Shown one piece after another: positions 36,367 to 48,037 of a stretch of 64,000 nt of DNA. The notes beneath the pieces are model-generated. The model ran no database searches and had not been told where the DNA came from. It worked only from the letters and a program-made list of their open reading frames with translations. The stretch is from Primulina eburnea (lineage: Eukaryota > Streptophyta > Magnoliopsida > Lamiales > Gesneriaceae): NCBI RefSeq assembly GCF_022965805.1, contig NC_133102.1, positions 9,903,485 to 9,967,484 of the forward strand. Direction: 5' to 3'. How positions within the stretch are numbered: position 1 is the first letter of the stretch; every line of letters starts with the position of its first letter. The translations under genes were made by a program, and so were the position numbers.

Positions 36367-36415
36367 ATATAGATGCATGTGTTAGATGTATATCTGTAAT
36401 ATATAACTTTTATAC

Positions 36416-36598
36416 ATGGCAAAAACTATTGTGAGACGGTCTCACGGGTCGTATTTGTGAGACGGATCTCTTATTTGGGTCACTCATAAAAAATATTACT
36501 TTTTATGCTAAGAGTATTACTTGTTATTGTGAATATGAGTAAGGTTGACCCGTCTCACAGATTTTGACCCGTGAGACGCTCTCACATGAGACTCACTC
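36416..36598 (+). mobile_element. MITE, copy 2 (TIR core GTGAGACSGTCTCAC)
   Basis: Terminal inverted repeats GTGAGACGGTCTCAC (36431-36445) and GTGAGACGCTCTCAC (36571-36585), each followed inward by GGGTC or preceded by GACCC. The interior is non-coding and AT-rich. It is the inverted counterpart of 17686-17849. It sits only ~50 bp from the right end of the EPRV. From 36599 to 37050 there is AT-rich sequence with no supported feature. Confidence 0.85.
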
Positions 36599-37058
36599 TG
36601 TATACATATGTTATATGTGTACATGCAGTATAAAACTTTCATGCCACATATATATTATATTGTTAAGGTGTATGTTAAATTATATTACTTTATGTTATTT
36701 TATTCAATTTATGTAATATTTAATTGTATCTTAGATCTAACTAATATATATAGCTATATATGTATATAATTTCGCATGCAATTTATATAAAAATCAAATG
36801 GTAAAAATAATATTCCACTTGAAAAAAATAATCACCAACTAATCATATTAACGGGCTTATAGTTCTTTGAAATTGTCATATTTTTCAAGCGTACTACTCA
36901 AAATCTACCGACATTAAAAGGATCACATCAATTTTTTCACACACATGAAAAATTATATAACCACTTTCAGTAATTTTATGAACACTTAGAATCTAAAGGA
37001 TCGAACATGGAAATAGTATTCGATGATAGATCGACGAGGTTGTTTTTATAGTCAGAGG

Positions 37059-37502
37059 TAGGGGTGAGCAAAAATTCGGTTAAACCGATTTAACCGACCG
37101 AACCGAATTAATTCGGAAATTCGGTTCGGTTAATTCGGTTTCGAAATTTTCAAAAATCGGTTAATTCGGTTCGGTTTTTGTAAAAAAATATCGGTTTAAC
37201 GAATTAACCGAATTATTAAATAAATAATTTTGATTTTATTTTATTAAGTTTTAAATATAATTTATAATATTTTTATATTTAATATTGTATATTATAATTA
37301 GTTTTTTAAAATTTTTTATGAATAAAGTGTTTTATTATGATTAAAATAGAATATTAATTATTAATTTTATGTATAGTTTTTAAAATTTTAATTTTTTTAG
37401 AATATTAATTATATATATAATTTTTAAAATTTAAAATTTTTTTAAAAAAATCGGTTATTTCAGTTAAAAACCGAACCGAATTAACCGAATACTCACCCCC
37501 TA
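37059..37502. mobile_element. hAT-type MITE with imperfect 8-bp target duplication
   Basis: The left end TAGGGGTGAGCAAAAATTCG and the right end read in reverse (TAGGGGGTGAGTATTCGGTT) are terminal inverted repeats. Flanking octamers GTCAGAGG (37051-37058) and GTGAGAGG (37503-37510) differ at one base, fitting an 8-bp hAT target duplication. The interior is full of TTCGGTTAA/TTAACCGAA motifs near both ends and has no coding capacity. Confidence 0.8.
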
Positions 37503-38629
37503 GTGAGAGGAAAAGTTCTATAATAAAAATTATTAAATTCTTTTTTGCATATGTTGTACATACTTGCCATTTATACATCTTTCCCACTCCCCTTTATCTT
37601 GTTTTAGTTGGGTGGAATTTCATATATTTGCAATGTTAATTATGTTGGATTTAAATTACACGTATATAAATCTTGTAACGTCCCGAAAATCGAAAAGTCC
37701 GCGTGAACCACATGCGTGCAAATTATTAAATTTCTTTGGAATTTTATTAAATTTTTTTGAAGCATAAAATGCATGTTTATTTCATTAATTATGTGTTTAA
37801 TTATTTTTATGCATTTTATACATAATTCATGCATTAGGATTTCTAGATGCATTTCACGTTCGAACGAGGATCGGAGACCGGAGAACTTTCAGGAAAAAAC
37901 TATTTTATTACATGATTAATTTTTATTAATTAAAATAAGATGTTTTAAAGATATTTTTCAAGAATTAGGATTTATTGGGTATTTTTACCCGTACAATTTT
38001 TTTTTTAACAGTACGCAAATTTTATCGAATCGGGGGACGTTTTGAGGTTTCGGTTAATGTTTTCAAAACCTTTCCAATACGAAATATTTTCAAGAGTGCG
38101 TTTGGATTTAATGGGCCTATATTTAAGCTCATTGGGCTTAAACATCTTTTAAAAATTTAATTAACAAAATTAGTGCCCACTAACCTTCTAATTAACTATA
38201 TTATTTAATTCCAAGCACCTCTTTACCTACCCATAACCCCACAACAGCCGACACCCACCCCTTTTCCATTCAAAGTGTATCGGTTTCATCAAATCCCATC
38301 TGAAGCTTCGGTCACCTCCATTCTTGGCAAAGGAATTATCTTCTTGGGTCTCCCTCTTCTTGATTGGTTCACCAAATCATCTACAGGCACGCTTTTGTAT
38401 CATTTTTTATGCATCATACATGTTTTATATACTAATGAAGGTGTTCTTGCATTAAAAGTTTCGATCTAGCCATGAGGATTGAAGATTTACGATTTTTATG
38501 TGCTTATTTCGTTTACTCGGTTGTGCTCATGATTCTCTGAAATTTCGTGAAAGGGGGCTGCTGTATGGAGACAGTGTGGAGCCAGGGGCGGATTTAGTGT
38601 AGGGCGAACGGGGGCCACGGCCCCCCCAA

Positions 38630-38850
38630 AAAATTTAAGAAAAATTTTTAGCGACGGTTTTGTTAAAACCGTCGCTAAAATAGCGACGGTGTTTACAAAA
38701 CCCGTCGCCGATATAGATCGGCGACGGTTAGGTTTAACCCTTTGCGAAAACCGTCGCCGATTTAGATCGGCGACGGTTCTATTCAAACCCGTCGCTATAT
38801 TGCGACGGTAAAATGCTTTACCGTCGCTATTTTTCTATACATACCTTACA
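38630..38850. repeat. Fold-back array of GCGACGG/CCGTCGC motifs inside the hAT element
   Basis: Roughly 200 bases in which GCGACGG and CCGTCGC alternate about five times, forming consecutive hairpins such as AGCGACGGTTTT..AAAACCGTCGCT. The two ends (AAGAAAAATTTTTAGCGACG and the reverse of GTCGCTATTTTTCTATA) are themselves inverted repeats. This suggests a separate CACTA-derived or other fold-back MITE nested in the hAT; no such array exists at the hAT 3' end. Confidence 0.75.
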
Positions 38851-39059
38851 CGATTTCGTCTGCGTTTTTGGTAATTATTGCTGGAAATAATTGACAGTAC
38901 TCATACTTATTTTCAGAAAGCAGGTAATTCTACATCCTTTTGAACTTATGGATTATTGAATTCATGTTTGATTTATGAGATTTTATTGTGTTATGATGTT
39001 AGTTGATTTAAACGATCAGATTTTATTTATTGTTTCAGGTGTAGTTTTTTTTTTCATAA

Positions 39060-41485
39060 ATGGGAAAATCTGGTACAATTGATAAATTCTTTAAGAGGAA
39101 AATACCAAATCAATTAGATTCACCTAACTCTACAGCTCAGTCCATAGCCTCGGATGATAATCTTCCACCTGAGGTTGAGTCTCAAAAGTTTAGAAAGGTT
39201 GAAAATATCGGGGTTGATCTTAACTTGTTAGAGCGTGATCCAGGATTGCGTCGACAAATATGGGAATACTCTCCCAATGAGCAAGAGGAAATTCGTCGAG
39301 CTTATCTAAATCTGAAAGCATTTCAGCCAATACTTTCAGTATACCCACTAAACAAAAACAGTCTTCATCCTCGCAGGTTTCAATCTCCTGGTATGAGCTT
39401 TTTCCTTGGTTAGAGTATTCCCTAGCAAGAGATAAAGCTTTCTGCTTTCCATGCTTTATCTTTAACAAGCCATCTGGATGTCCGAAGCAAACTGCATTTA
39501 CAGTTGATGGATTTGATAATTGGAAGAAGGTTCGAAGTGGAAAAACATGTTCTTTCCAATGCCATATTGGAAAAGATAATGTATCATCACCCCATCGTAT
39601 TGCAGAAAAGGCATGTGATGATTTAATGAACCAACCTCGACATATACAAAGATTTTTCGACAAAGTTAGCTCAGAAACAGTTGCAAGAAATCGTCTTCGG
39701 TTGAAAGTTGGTATACATGTAGTTCGGTTGCTTGCACTTCAAGGCGTTCCTTTTCGAGGTCATGATGAGAGCTCTAATTCATCTAATCGTGGAAATTTTC
39801 TTGAATTTCTTGATATTGTGGCCTTGTATAATGATGAACTTTCATGTGCAATAGAGAAAGCCCCGAAAAATGCCAAGTACACATGCCATGATATTCAAAA
39901 GCAAATACTTCACATGTTCTCAATCCGAATGAAAAATATAATTCGTGAAGAAATTGCAGGGAGCAAGTATTGCATAGTCGTCGATGAAGCTCGTGATGAG
40001 TCGAAAAGAGAACAATTGTCTATAGTGTTGAGGTTTGTGGACAAAGATGGATGCATACAAGAACGTTTTTTTGGGCTTGTTCATGTGTCAGATACGACAG
40101 CTTTGACATTAAAGAATGCTATATATTCTTCTTTGGCACATTACAATTTGGATGTTCAAAATATTAGAGGTCAAGGTTATGATGGTGCTAGCAATATGAG
40201 GGGTGAGTTCAATGGATTGCAAGCTTTGATTTTGAAAGATTGTAAGTCGGCTTATTATGTTCATTGCTTTGCCCATAGACTGCAGTTGGCTCTTGTTGGA
40301 GCAGCAAAAAATGTAACTCCCATTCATCAGTTTTTCGATAAATTAACTTTCATAGTTAATATTGTTGGTGCTTCGTGCAAGCGTAATGATGAATTGAAGG
40401 AAGCTCACACAGATGACATTGCTCACTTGATTTCTATTAATGAACTTGAGACAGGGCGTGGACTTAATCAGTTGTGCACTTTACAACGGGCAGCTGACAC
40501 GCGTTGGAGTTCTCATTTTAGATCTGTGTCGAGCTTGATCAAGATGTTTAGTGCATCATGTACGGTATTGCTCAAAGTTATGGAAGATGGGCTTCCTTCC
40601 CAACGAGCAGATGCAACATCTGTTTATGATGAAATGACTTCATTTGATTTTGTATTCATCTTGCATCTTATGAGAGAAATTATGGAGATCACAGATGTTC
40701 TTTGTCAGACATTGCAACGTAAGTCTCAAGACATTTTGAATGCAATGGAGCTAGTGTCATCTACAAAAAAAGTACTTCAAGAGCTAAGGGATGACAAATG
40801 GGATGATTTGCTTGAAAAAGTGAAGTCTTTTTGCGTGGCTCGTAATATTGATGTTCCTGATTTTAGTGCTCAATATGTTGATAGGCGAGGTAGAGCTCGT
40901 CGTCATCAAGGCAATTTCACCATTGAGCATCATTATCGGGTAGACTTATTTTATGCTACGATAGATTCACAAATGCAAGAAATTAATGTGCGTTTTAATG
41001 AAGATGCGGTGGAGTTACTTATAAGTAAATCCTCAAAATGCATGTGACTCATTGAGATATCTGGATATATGCAAATTGGTTGAAAGTTTTATCCACAAGA
41101 TTTTACTAGTGATGAAAAGGAGCGACTAGAGATGCAGTTGAAGCATTATGAGCATAATGTAGTTATAGGGCCATACTACAAAAGTCTTTCAACTCTTTCT
41201 GAGTTGTGTCAATGGTTGGTGAAGACTAAAAAAGCTGATATATACGACCTTGTTTTTAGAGTGATCGTGCTTGTGTTGACTCTTCCAGTTTCTACAGCTA
41301 CTACAGAACGATCATTCTCAGCTATGAATATCGTCAAAACTCGACTTCGGAGCAAAATGGAGGATGCTTTTCTCTCGGATGCATTGATGATATTTATTGA
41401 AAAAGAAATTGCTAAAAATATTTGTATTGATACTATCATTGAAGATTTTGAAAACTTTAAGGAACGTCGAATTCCTTTTAGTTAG
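39060..41485 (+). pseudogene. hAT transposase (ZMYM1-like, DUF4371/TTF-type), frameshifted
   Basis: ATG at 39060 starts MGKSGTIDKFFKRK, typical of this plant hAT family. The frame moves from 0 to 2 near 39385, just before a TTF-type zinc-finger region (SWYELFPWLEYSL, then AFCFPCFIF). The long frame to 41047 covers the RNase H-like catalytic core (YCIVVDEARDESKREQLSIV, GQGYDGASNMRGEFNG, VHCFAHRLQLALVG). Two further shifts and stops lie between 41040 and 41130. The C-terminal dimerisation domain follows at 41132-41485 (VSTATTERSFSAMNIVKTRL). The gene looks recently inactivated: perfect ends, few lesions. An intron at the first break is possible but no good splice pair was seen. Confidence 0.85.
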
Positions 41486-43802
41486 AAATACTTTTGTTAA
41501 GAAACGTACGGTTGATGTTTTGTTCAATATAACCCGTAGAATTTTTGTCTTTTCCCTTCTAAATTTTTGTTTGTCTTTTGTAAGCGGCCCCCCCCAGTGT
41601 CGAAATCCTAGATCCGCCCCTGTGTGGAGCTATTGTTGTCGAGAAGGATGGGGATTAGTAGCTGGAGTCGAAGCTTGATCGATCTAGGTGTGATTTCTTG
41701 AGGGCCGATCGGGGTTGGTGTGCTTTTGGAGGAGCGATGTGGTTAAGCGATGGGTTCGAGGTCCTTCGGCTGTGCAAGGGCTGTTCCCTGACTTGGTCCG
41801 GACTTGGGTGGATCTGAACCATGGTCTGGAATAGCTTGAACGCAGATGGAACTAGCGGGGAGACCTATGGTTCGCGGGTTTGCTACTTGGCTCGATTGGG
41901 CGGGTTTTGGTGTATAACTGGGTGTCGCGATCTCCATAATGCATGGGGCTGGTTCCTTGGGTTGGTCCAGTCCAGTAGGGTCCTAGGGTGGTCTATAAGA
42001 GGTGGGCTAGGAGCTGGTTCACTTTGTTTTGGGATAGGGACGTAAAAATGGCATGGGTGCTAACTAGAGTTCAAGCCAAAATCTTTGAGAATTTTTCCAG
42101 CAACTTTCCAGCAGCTTTTGAGGGCTGTTGTCGTGGGTTTTGAGGGCTGGAAAGAGTGGTTTAGGGGCTGTAGGAGATGTTTTAAGTATGGTAAAATTTT
42201 GGGAAATAGTTGGTTAAGTTTCGGTTTGTTTCGGGTTGAAACCGGGACTCCGGTCCAAGTTTTAAAATATTCGGTTAAGTTATGAAATGAGATCGAGTTT
42301 ACGTCTAGGGATGCTTTTAAATATGTTTTGGGACATTTTTAGGAGTTTGGTAAGCTTCGGATCAAAATAATGAGTTTTGGAATTATTCGGGATTTAATCG
42401 CCACACAAAACGTTAATTAAAGAATTAATGAAAACGTCTAGATTTAAGCTTAATAAAATTATGAGAAATTGTATTTAAGCTCAAATAATTATTTGAAGTC
42501 TAATTTTTTTATTTGGGAATTTTGTGCTAAGTTTTGATTTAATTCGGGATTAAAGAGTATTATTATGTTATATTTAAGGATTAATTTAGAGGTCATCGAT
42601 TTAAGCCAAATAAAAATATGGGAAAATTCTTGTAGGCTTAAATAATTCATTGGAACATGTTAGAGTCAATGAATTTAATAAAAGGTCACAAACGTGAAAT
42701 TTTACGTCTAAGGGCAAAACGATAATTTTTGGGTTTCCAGGGGCAAAATGGTCATTTTGCACCCGGGGTGAGATTTTGGTCCTGGCAGCGCCCTGAGCAC
42801 ATTTTATTATGTTTTAAATGTTTATGCATCATGAATATGATTTTTATGAAATTATGAAAATACGTTGCATGCTTGGTTTAAAGGAAAAATTATGTATATG
42901 CATGCTTTTATTAAGTGATGAATATGATGACATGTTTTGAAGGAAGTGATTTAGTTGTGACTAACACGATGACACGATGATATGATTGGAGATATCGTGA
43001 GGGAAAAGGCCCCAGAGGGAGCCCGTTTACGAGAGAAGGCCCCAGAGGGAGCCTGACGATCGTATTTCCATTGACATGATATGATGACATGATAGGCTCG
43101 GGCTCAGTTGACGGGTGAGAGTGTCGCTGATGTCCCCCGCCGCCGGGTACCGCGGTTACACGTAGATGGATCCATCGACTGACATGATGACATAATGATA
43201 CGAAAGTCACAGCTAATGAACGGAATTCAAATTAAGATTTTAACATGTATATGCTGATACGATGATACATGCTATTACCATGTTTTGACAGGTCACAGTT
43301 ACGCATATGATATGATTTTACATAACACGTTCACGAATGCTTTTAAGTTCATGAAAGATATGTTGAGTATGATATTTTTCACTGCTGTGTGCTACGTATA
43401 TGTACTTGTTATTACTGGTACAGGTGTGTTGAGTCTTTAGACTCACTAGGCGTGTGTGATGCAGGTGATCATTTTGATCAGTAAACCGGAGGTGCTGAAG
43501 ACTGAGTAGGCAGGCGGGTGTGTGGTGACACGACCCGAGGACCATTATTTTCAGCATATTGATTCATGTTTTTTTTGTGAGGAGTTACACATTTTTACAT
43601 GTTACACATTTTTACATGTTGATGACATTACGCTTTTTATACGTTTACGTTTATGTTGATTTTGGATGACTTTAGTTATTTTTAAACTGCGTCATTCTTG
43701 TTCATAAATAAATATGATTATTTCAAAGGTTATTTTATAGGGGAAGTTATTGAAAAATCCCAAATCAAAAAATTTCTTTGGCTTCACTCCCTACCCACAA
43801 AA

Positions 43803-43880
43803 TTGTGGTACTATGTCATACAAAATGTGGTACACTTCATGTGGAAATGTGGTACAATTCATGTGAAAATGTGGTACTAA
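43803..43880 (+). repeat. Short tandem repeat, AAATGTGGTAC unit
   Basis: Four irregular copies of a 20-24 base unit containing TGTGGTAC lie between the gypsy LTR and the 3' end of SDF2. The remainder of 43741-44360 is the 3' flank/UTR side of SDF2 and shows nothing else. Confidence 0.75.
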
Positions 43881-44360
43881 AAAAGTACCTAGGGACTGAA
43901 CACAAAAAAAAATAGCGGCTGAGGACTGAACCCAAATTTCCCGTATTTTATAATTGCAAGCTTTAAAAATAAAAAAAAAATTTCCGCATTTTTTAAAACG
44001 AGTAGACGTTTCAAATCTCATTTTAAATCCATCGTTCAGATCCCTTTCCAAATCAAATACTCTCCTTCAAAACACAGACAATTTATCGTACTTCACGAAG
44101 TGGCTTCAAAAAAATGGGGAGTTGGAATTTTATGGTTCCACCTGTGCAACACTTTCAAATAGTAAAGTAAGATCTATTTTTAAGTAAATGTCCAAAACGA
44201 AGCAAACTACTGACTACACTACAAGGGTATCTGAACTTGTTGAATTCGTAGTATCATGGATTACTCCGTATCAAAATTACACGAGTTGTCTTATGGTTGT
44301 TCTAACACTTCAATCCCAATTAAATTCTTGGAAAATATGATTAGAATGTGATACAATGTT

Positions 44361-47300
44361 TTATGCGATGTCAATCTTGCTTTCCATGACCGGGAGATAT
44401 ACGCCCTCTGCTGCTAACCAAACGTTATCAGCACGCTTTTCTCGGACACCACAAACCTGCAGATGACATGCAACTATTAGAGATGCTGGGTGAAGCAGAT
44501 TGGTTATCTATGAAACTTTATTCAATGGTTCTCGACAGGAAAACTGGCTAGTGGAACTTATTGCTACCATTCGATTCTTACCTCTTGCTGACCACCAGCT
44601 ATACGGGTATATTTCTTGTCATGACTGTGCAGGTATCCACCGGTGTCTACATGATGAAGTCTTACTCTTTGATCTTGCCTCCAAGTCTTCCCACTTCCCT
44701 CGATTTCGAGGCTAAAGCACGATAAAGAAAAAATGATCAGCACGTTTTGCAAGAATATCAAAGGAAAAAATGTTGGAGATTTATAAAGTAAACCTCACCT
44801 CCAGTAATCGCCAGTATCTGACTCACCGTCAGTGCCAAAGCAGCTAACCTAAATGTTTTGCTTTTATGAGTCCTAATATTACGGCAATGCATATAAACCA
44901 CATTTGACAATATTAAAGAGGCAGCCTATTAGGAGAAATAATATTTTTATTTGTTGAAAAAGAAGCGGATACAATATTCTAACAAAACTGCTCATCTGTA
45001 ATGTCAGATTTTGTTTTGCTGCCCTTAGTTGTTAATTTGATTATGCAGCACAATCGAGACTACCATTTTCTGCATCAACAAGTTCAAAATGCAGTTCTGT
45101 GTTTTTTATGCATGAGTTCACCACCTACAGCAGGAATGCCATGGGATCGCATTACATGCACTAAATTCAGTGGCTAGATTTTCTTCCTTTGTGCACACAT
45201 CATAAATATGGTTCGGCAAGATTCTTGATGATCCTCATAATAAGATGAGAAGCATAGTTTTCAAAGGCGAGTGTCTTTTGCCTTAAGGCGAGAGGCGCCA
45301 CCAGGCGAGGACCCTGCGCCTGGGGTCATTCACTAAGGCGAGCGACTAGAACAAGGTAAGGCTTTAGTGAATTTTTTTTAATTACTTGTTTAAAACCCAA
45401 ACCCAAACCCTAATAACACAACAATCCAACACTGGAATCAGAAGAACAGAGTGATGAACAAAAGAACAAGGTGAGGCATTTACATGTAAAACAACTAGAA
45501 AAAGACTGATTTCATTTGGATGAAGAGAAAAAAGAAATTGAAATTGAAATTGAAAAAGAAAATTATGAAGACTAAGAAGAATATAAGTCCGAAAGTTCGG
45601 GAGACTCTGATGATTCGATGGAAGATATGAACTTGATTTGGATAATTAAATAATTATAATCATGTTAATAGTTCCTATAAACTTTTTAATTATATTTTAT
45701 TTTGAGTTTCATTGTGACTTAATTATTTCATATTTTAATATATTTATTCTAATATAAATATATTTTTTTAAAAAAATAAAAAATGTGTGCTTTGCTTCAG
45801 TAAGGGGCGCGCTCCGTCTAGTACCTCAGGCTACATGACCCTTGTCAGCCTCGGAGCGCCTTGCGCCCTTGACTACTATGATGAGAAGGGAGAATCTCTC
45901 TACTGTTGTTTAAACCAGTCTATCGCAAAGTCGTACCTTTTAAGCTATCTGCTATCCCCACTAAAAAACTTCATAGTCACAGCTATAAAAATGACAAACT
46001 CAAATCCATACTTTATACAGATCGCCCCATGCCTAAGCCAGTCTCGAAGTAAGTGACCTTAAATTCAAGATAATTGAAGATTGTATAAGATAATTATTGG
46101 CTGCTTCATTTTCAACAAAATGCACGAGCACTGGTGACAAAAAATATATGATATGCAGTTACACAGCTCCAAGTGCAAGCAAATAAAATAGAGCCGGAAG
46201 CACATCAAAGTGCATCAACTTCATATAGCTAAAGTGTGAGGCGGAATGTGAAGCGCGTGACTTATTGAATTGAGGTGTCCTTAAATATAATAAACAAGAA
46301 TATAAAGATTAGAAAGATTGTCCCTCACACATCATATGATGTGTGATTTACATACTATTGATCAACAATAAAACAAAGATTCATTAGCTTATACACAAAA
46401 TTAAATTACTATGATCTTGCATTTCACAATAGAATCATTGTCCCAACAGTTGAGGCGAACTTAAGGGATGCCTTGAGCATTTAAAGAGAACCCCGAGGCT
46501 CGTGCTTCACAGTCAAGGCATGCACTTAACTGAAAAGTGGAGCCTCGGCCTGAGTTTAGGCCCAAATGAGGAATCCTCACTACTTGAGGTTGGGTGCAAG
46601 GCCTTGGGCTATAAATAACTTCCAAGAAATCTTTGGAAAAACCCAAGCATACTGACCTCTAAATTGCCAGATATGGGGGATGCATGCAAGTGGCTGTGCA
46701 ACCATTTCCTAGTCTTCATGTGTTGCAGCCTTATAAGGCTTCCAATTTTGATTGTGTCACCTTGTTTTGCGTTGGAATCTGGTGTAGGCCTCACAATCTT
46801 CAAAGTAAAGCAATAATTCCAATTAAAACACTAATAAATATTCCAAAACATCGGATACTTAGGTAACACATAACAAATTATATGGAATAACATGAATGAT
46901 GTAACATACCCAATAGCTGTTAGAATCATCAACATTGGGGAAACCAGTAACAGATTGCTGCCCACTGCCAGACCCATAAGGTACATCATGAGAATGCAGC
47001 CGAAATTTTGTTCTCTCATGCATAAGCTTTATGACAGAGCCGTAGGTAATCTACAAACAGTTTGAGAACGCACAAAGCCGTTAAAAGAACCATTGAAACC
47101 CAAAATAGAATAAACCTAAAATCATATGGCCACTACCAAATACATATATATACATAAAGACATATCACTAACTGACCAAATCAGATCCTCAACCCTTCTT
47201 ATACAATCAAATGCTAATCATAAATTTGGGAAGAAATTTTCAACAAATAGCTGGTACAGTAGTTGAATTCTTAATGGATTCCCATAATATAGGGTGGAAG

Positions 47301-47722
47301 ATGAGAAAAATCGTAGAAGAAAAGAAATATAGGAAAACTCAATTCAAATTGAACTGAGGTATATTTACAATTATTTTAACTCAGGAATCAAACCCCAAAA
47401 CAATATTTATATCCCGATTACACGCCTCCAATTCGTACCCAAAGTCCCGACAATCAACCAACTACATCATCCCATTCCATGAGCATGCAATTAATTTATA
47501 CCCAACATATGCACCAATATGAACGTTATCGAGGAATCTATCGTATGATTTGATTTTTAAATTGTGTTGAGTTTATTTATTTATAATCGCGTTTGAAATT
47601 TCAGAAAAAACGTGATCAATCACCTGAACCCCTTCAGAAGCCGCGGAAACAGGAGTGGATGCGTAGTCGTAATCCAGTGTGAAGTACAGGAAAATCGCCA
47701 GTGCAAAAAATGAACAAGCCAT
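44361..47722 (-). CDS. SDF2: Stromal cell-derived factor 2-like protein (SDF2), 6 exons, 218 aa
   Basis: ER-lumen MIR-domain protein; in Arabidopsis SDF2 works with ERdj3B and BiP in glycoprotein folding and quality control of receptors. Exons on the - strand: 47722-47624, 47050-46910, 46797-46657, 44848-44799, 44711-44582, 44456-44361 (stop TAA at 44363-44361). All have GT..AG borders and the phases close. The product is 218 aa, the usual plant length. Residues 1-33 are a signal peptide region (MACSFFALAIFLYFTLDYDY). Three MIR repeats follow, each with an LHSH signature: RLHSHDVPYG (~50), WLHSHLHASP (~112), YLHSHDKKY (~171). It ends ESKIDIA, with no KDEL-type signal, as expected for the family. 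The start was chosen because it gives the family-typical N-terminus; the same frame stays open upstream without an ATG to 47932. Intron 3 holds a MULE-like element. Confidence 0.95.
45253..45889. mobile_element. Non-coding TIR element (MULE-like) in SDF2 intron 3
   Basis: The left end ATAGTTTTCAAAGGCG and the right end read in reverse (ATAGTAGTCAAGGGCG) match at 13 of 16 positions. Both ends are rich in AAGGCG/GGCGCC text. The nonamer GATGAGAAG is repeated exactly at 45244-45252 and 45890-45898, a 9-bp target duplication, which fits Mutator-like elements best. No transposase frame is present inside. The rest of the 1.8-kb intron (45899-46656) shows nothing recognisable. Confidence 0.8.
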
Positions 47723-47999
47723 GGCCAGCAACAGCGCCACAAACCAAGACCTCAACCAAAAGGGAAGGTTGTCGGAATCAGACGATGGATTAACGGAGTG
47801 TCTGTATACTATTCTGGTCGGATCCGTAACAGAGGACGATGCCGCGGGTTTCCTGCGAGTGAGGTTGTGTTGGCCGGAAGGAGCCACGGTTGGATCCTCT
47901 AAACGACGTCGGAGCTCAATCAGATCTCGCAGTTAGGTTTCCACAAATAAATTTTATTGTTTATCGAAGAAAGAATTTTACCATTCGACGTGTCTACAG

Positions 48000-48037
48000 C
48001 CAATGGATGTTTTCCACGTGGAAATGTCCTGACGTGG
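48000..48037. promoter_or_regulatory. ER-stress elements: ERSE-I and UPRE upstream of SDF2
   Basis: CCAAT (48000-48004), exactly nine bases, then CCACG (48014-48018) is a perfect ERSE-I (CCAAT-N9-CCACG). TGACGTGG (48030-48037) is a UPRE core. They lie about 280-315 bases upstream of the SDF2 ATG, reading opposite to the gene. In plants these sites are bound by bZIP28/bZIP60 with NF-Y, and SDF2 is known to be induced by ER stress, so the site fits the gene. No feature is supported between 48040 and 48811. Confidence 0.8.

Larger units (their letters stand above)
38583..41622 (+). mobile_element. Full-length hAT transposon with perfect 8-bp target duplication
   Basis: Ends CAGGGGCGGATTTAG (left) and, on the opposite strand, CAGGGGCGGATCTAG (right) are terminal inverted repeats with one mismatch in 15. 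The flanking octamer TGTGGAGC is identical on both sides (38575-38582 and 41623-41630). Inside are a fold-back array (38630-38850) and a broken transposase gene on the + strand (39060-41485). The element lies in the Ty3/gypsy LTR and therefore inserted after it. Confidence 0.95.
37674..43740 (+). mobile_element. Ty3/gypsy LTR without internal region, split by a hAT element
   Basis: Starts TGTAACGTCCCG at 37674. Without the hAT insertion it is about 3.0 kb. Its 3' third shares text with the 3' LTR at 58975-61599 in opposite orientation, including TTGAGTCTTTAGACTCACTA (43429-43448 against 59296-59315 reversed) and GACCCGAGGACC. No gag or pol is attached, so it is a solo LTR or a truncated end. 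The right border is approximate. It contains a short tandem repeat, AAGGCCCCAGAGGGAGCC twice (about 43007-43056). Confidence 0.65.

Noticed and set aside
2027..47722. Functional clustering of EBM and SDF2 (both glycoprotein-related)
   Set aside because: Opposite strands, about 28 kb apart, and plant genes of one pathway are rarely clustered; coincidence is simpler.
47573..47887. SDF2 start at the GTG near 47887
   Set aside because: The ATG at 47722 gives the family-typical N-terminus and length; the upstream part is kept only as a finding.
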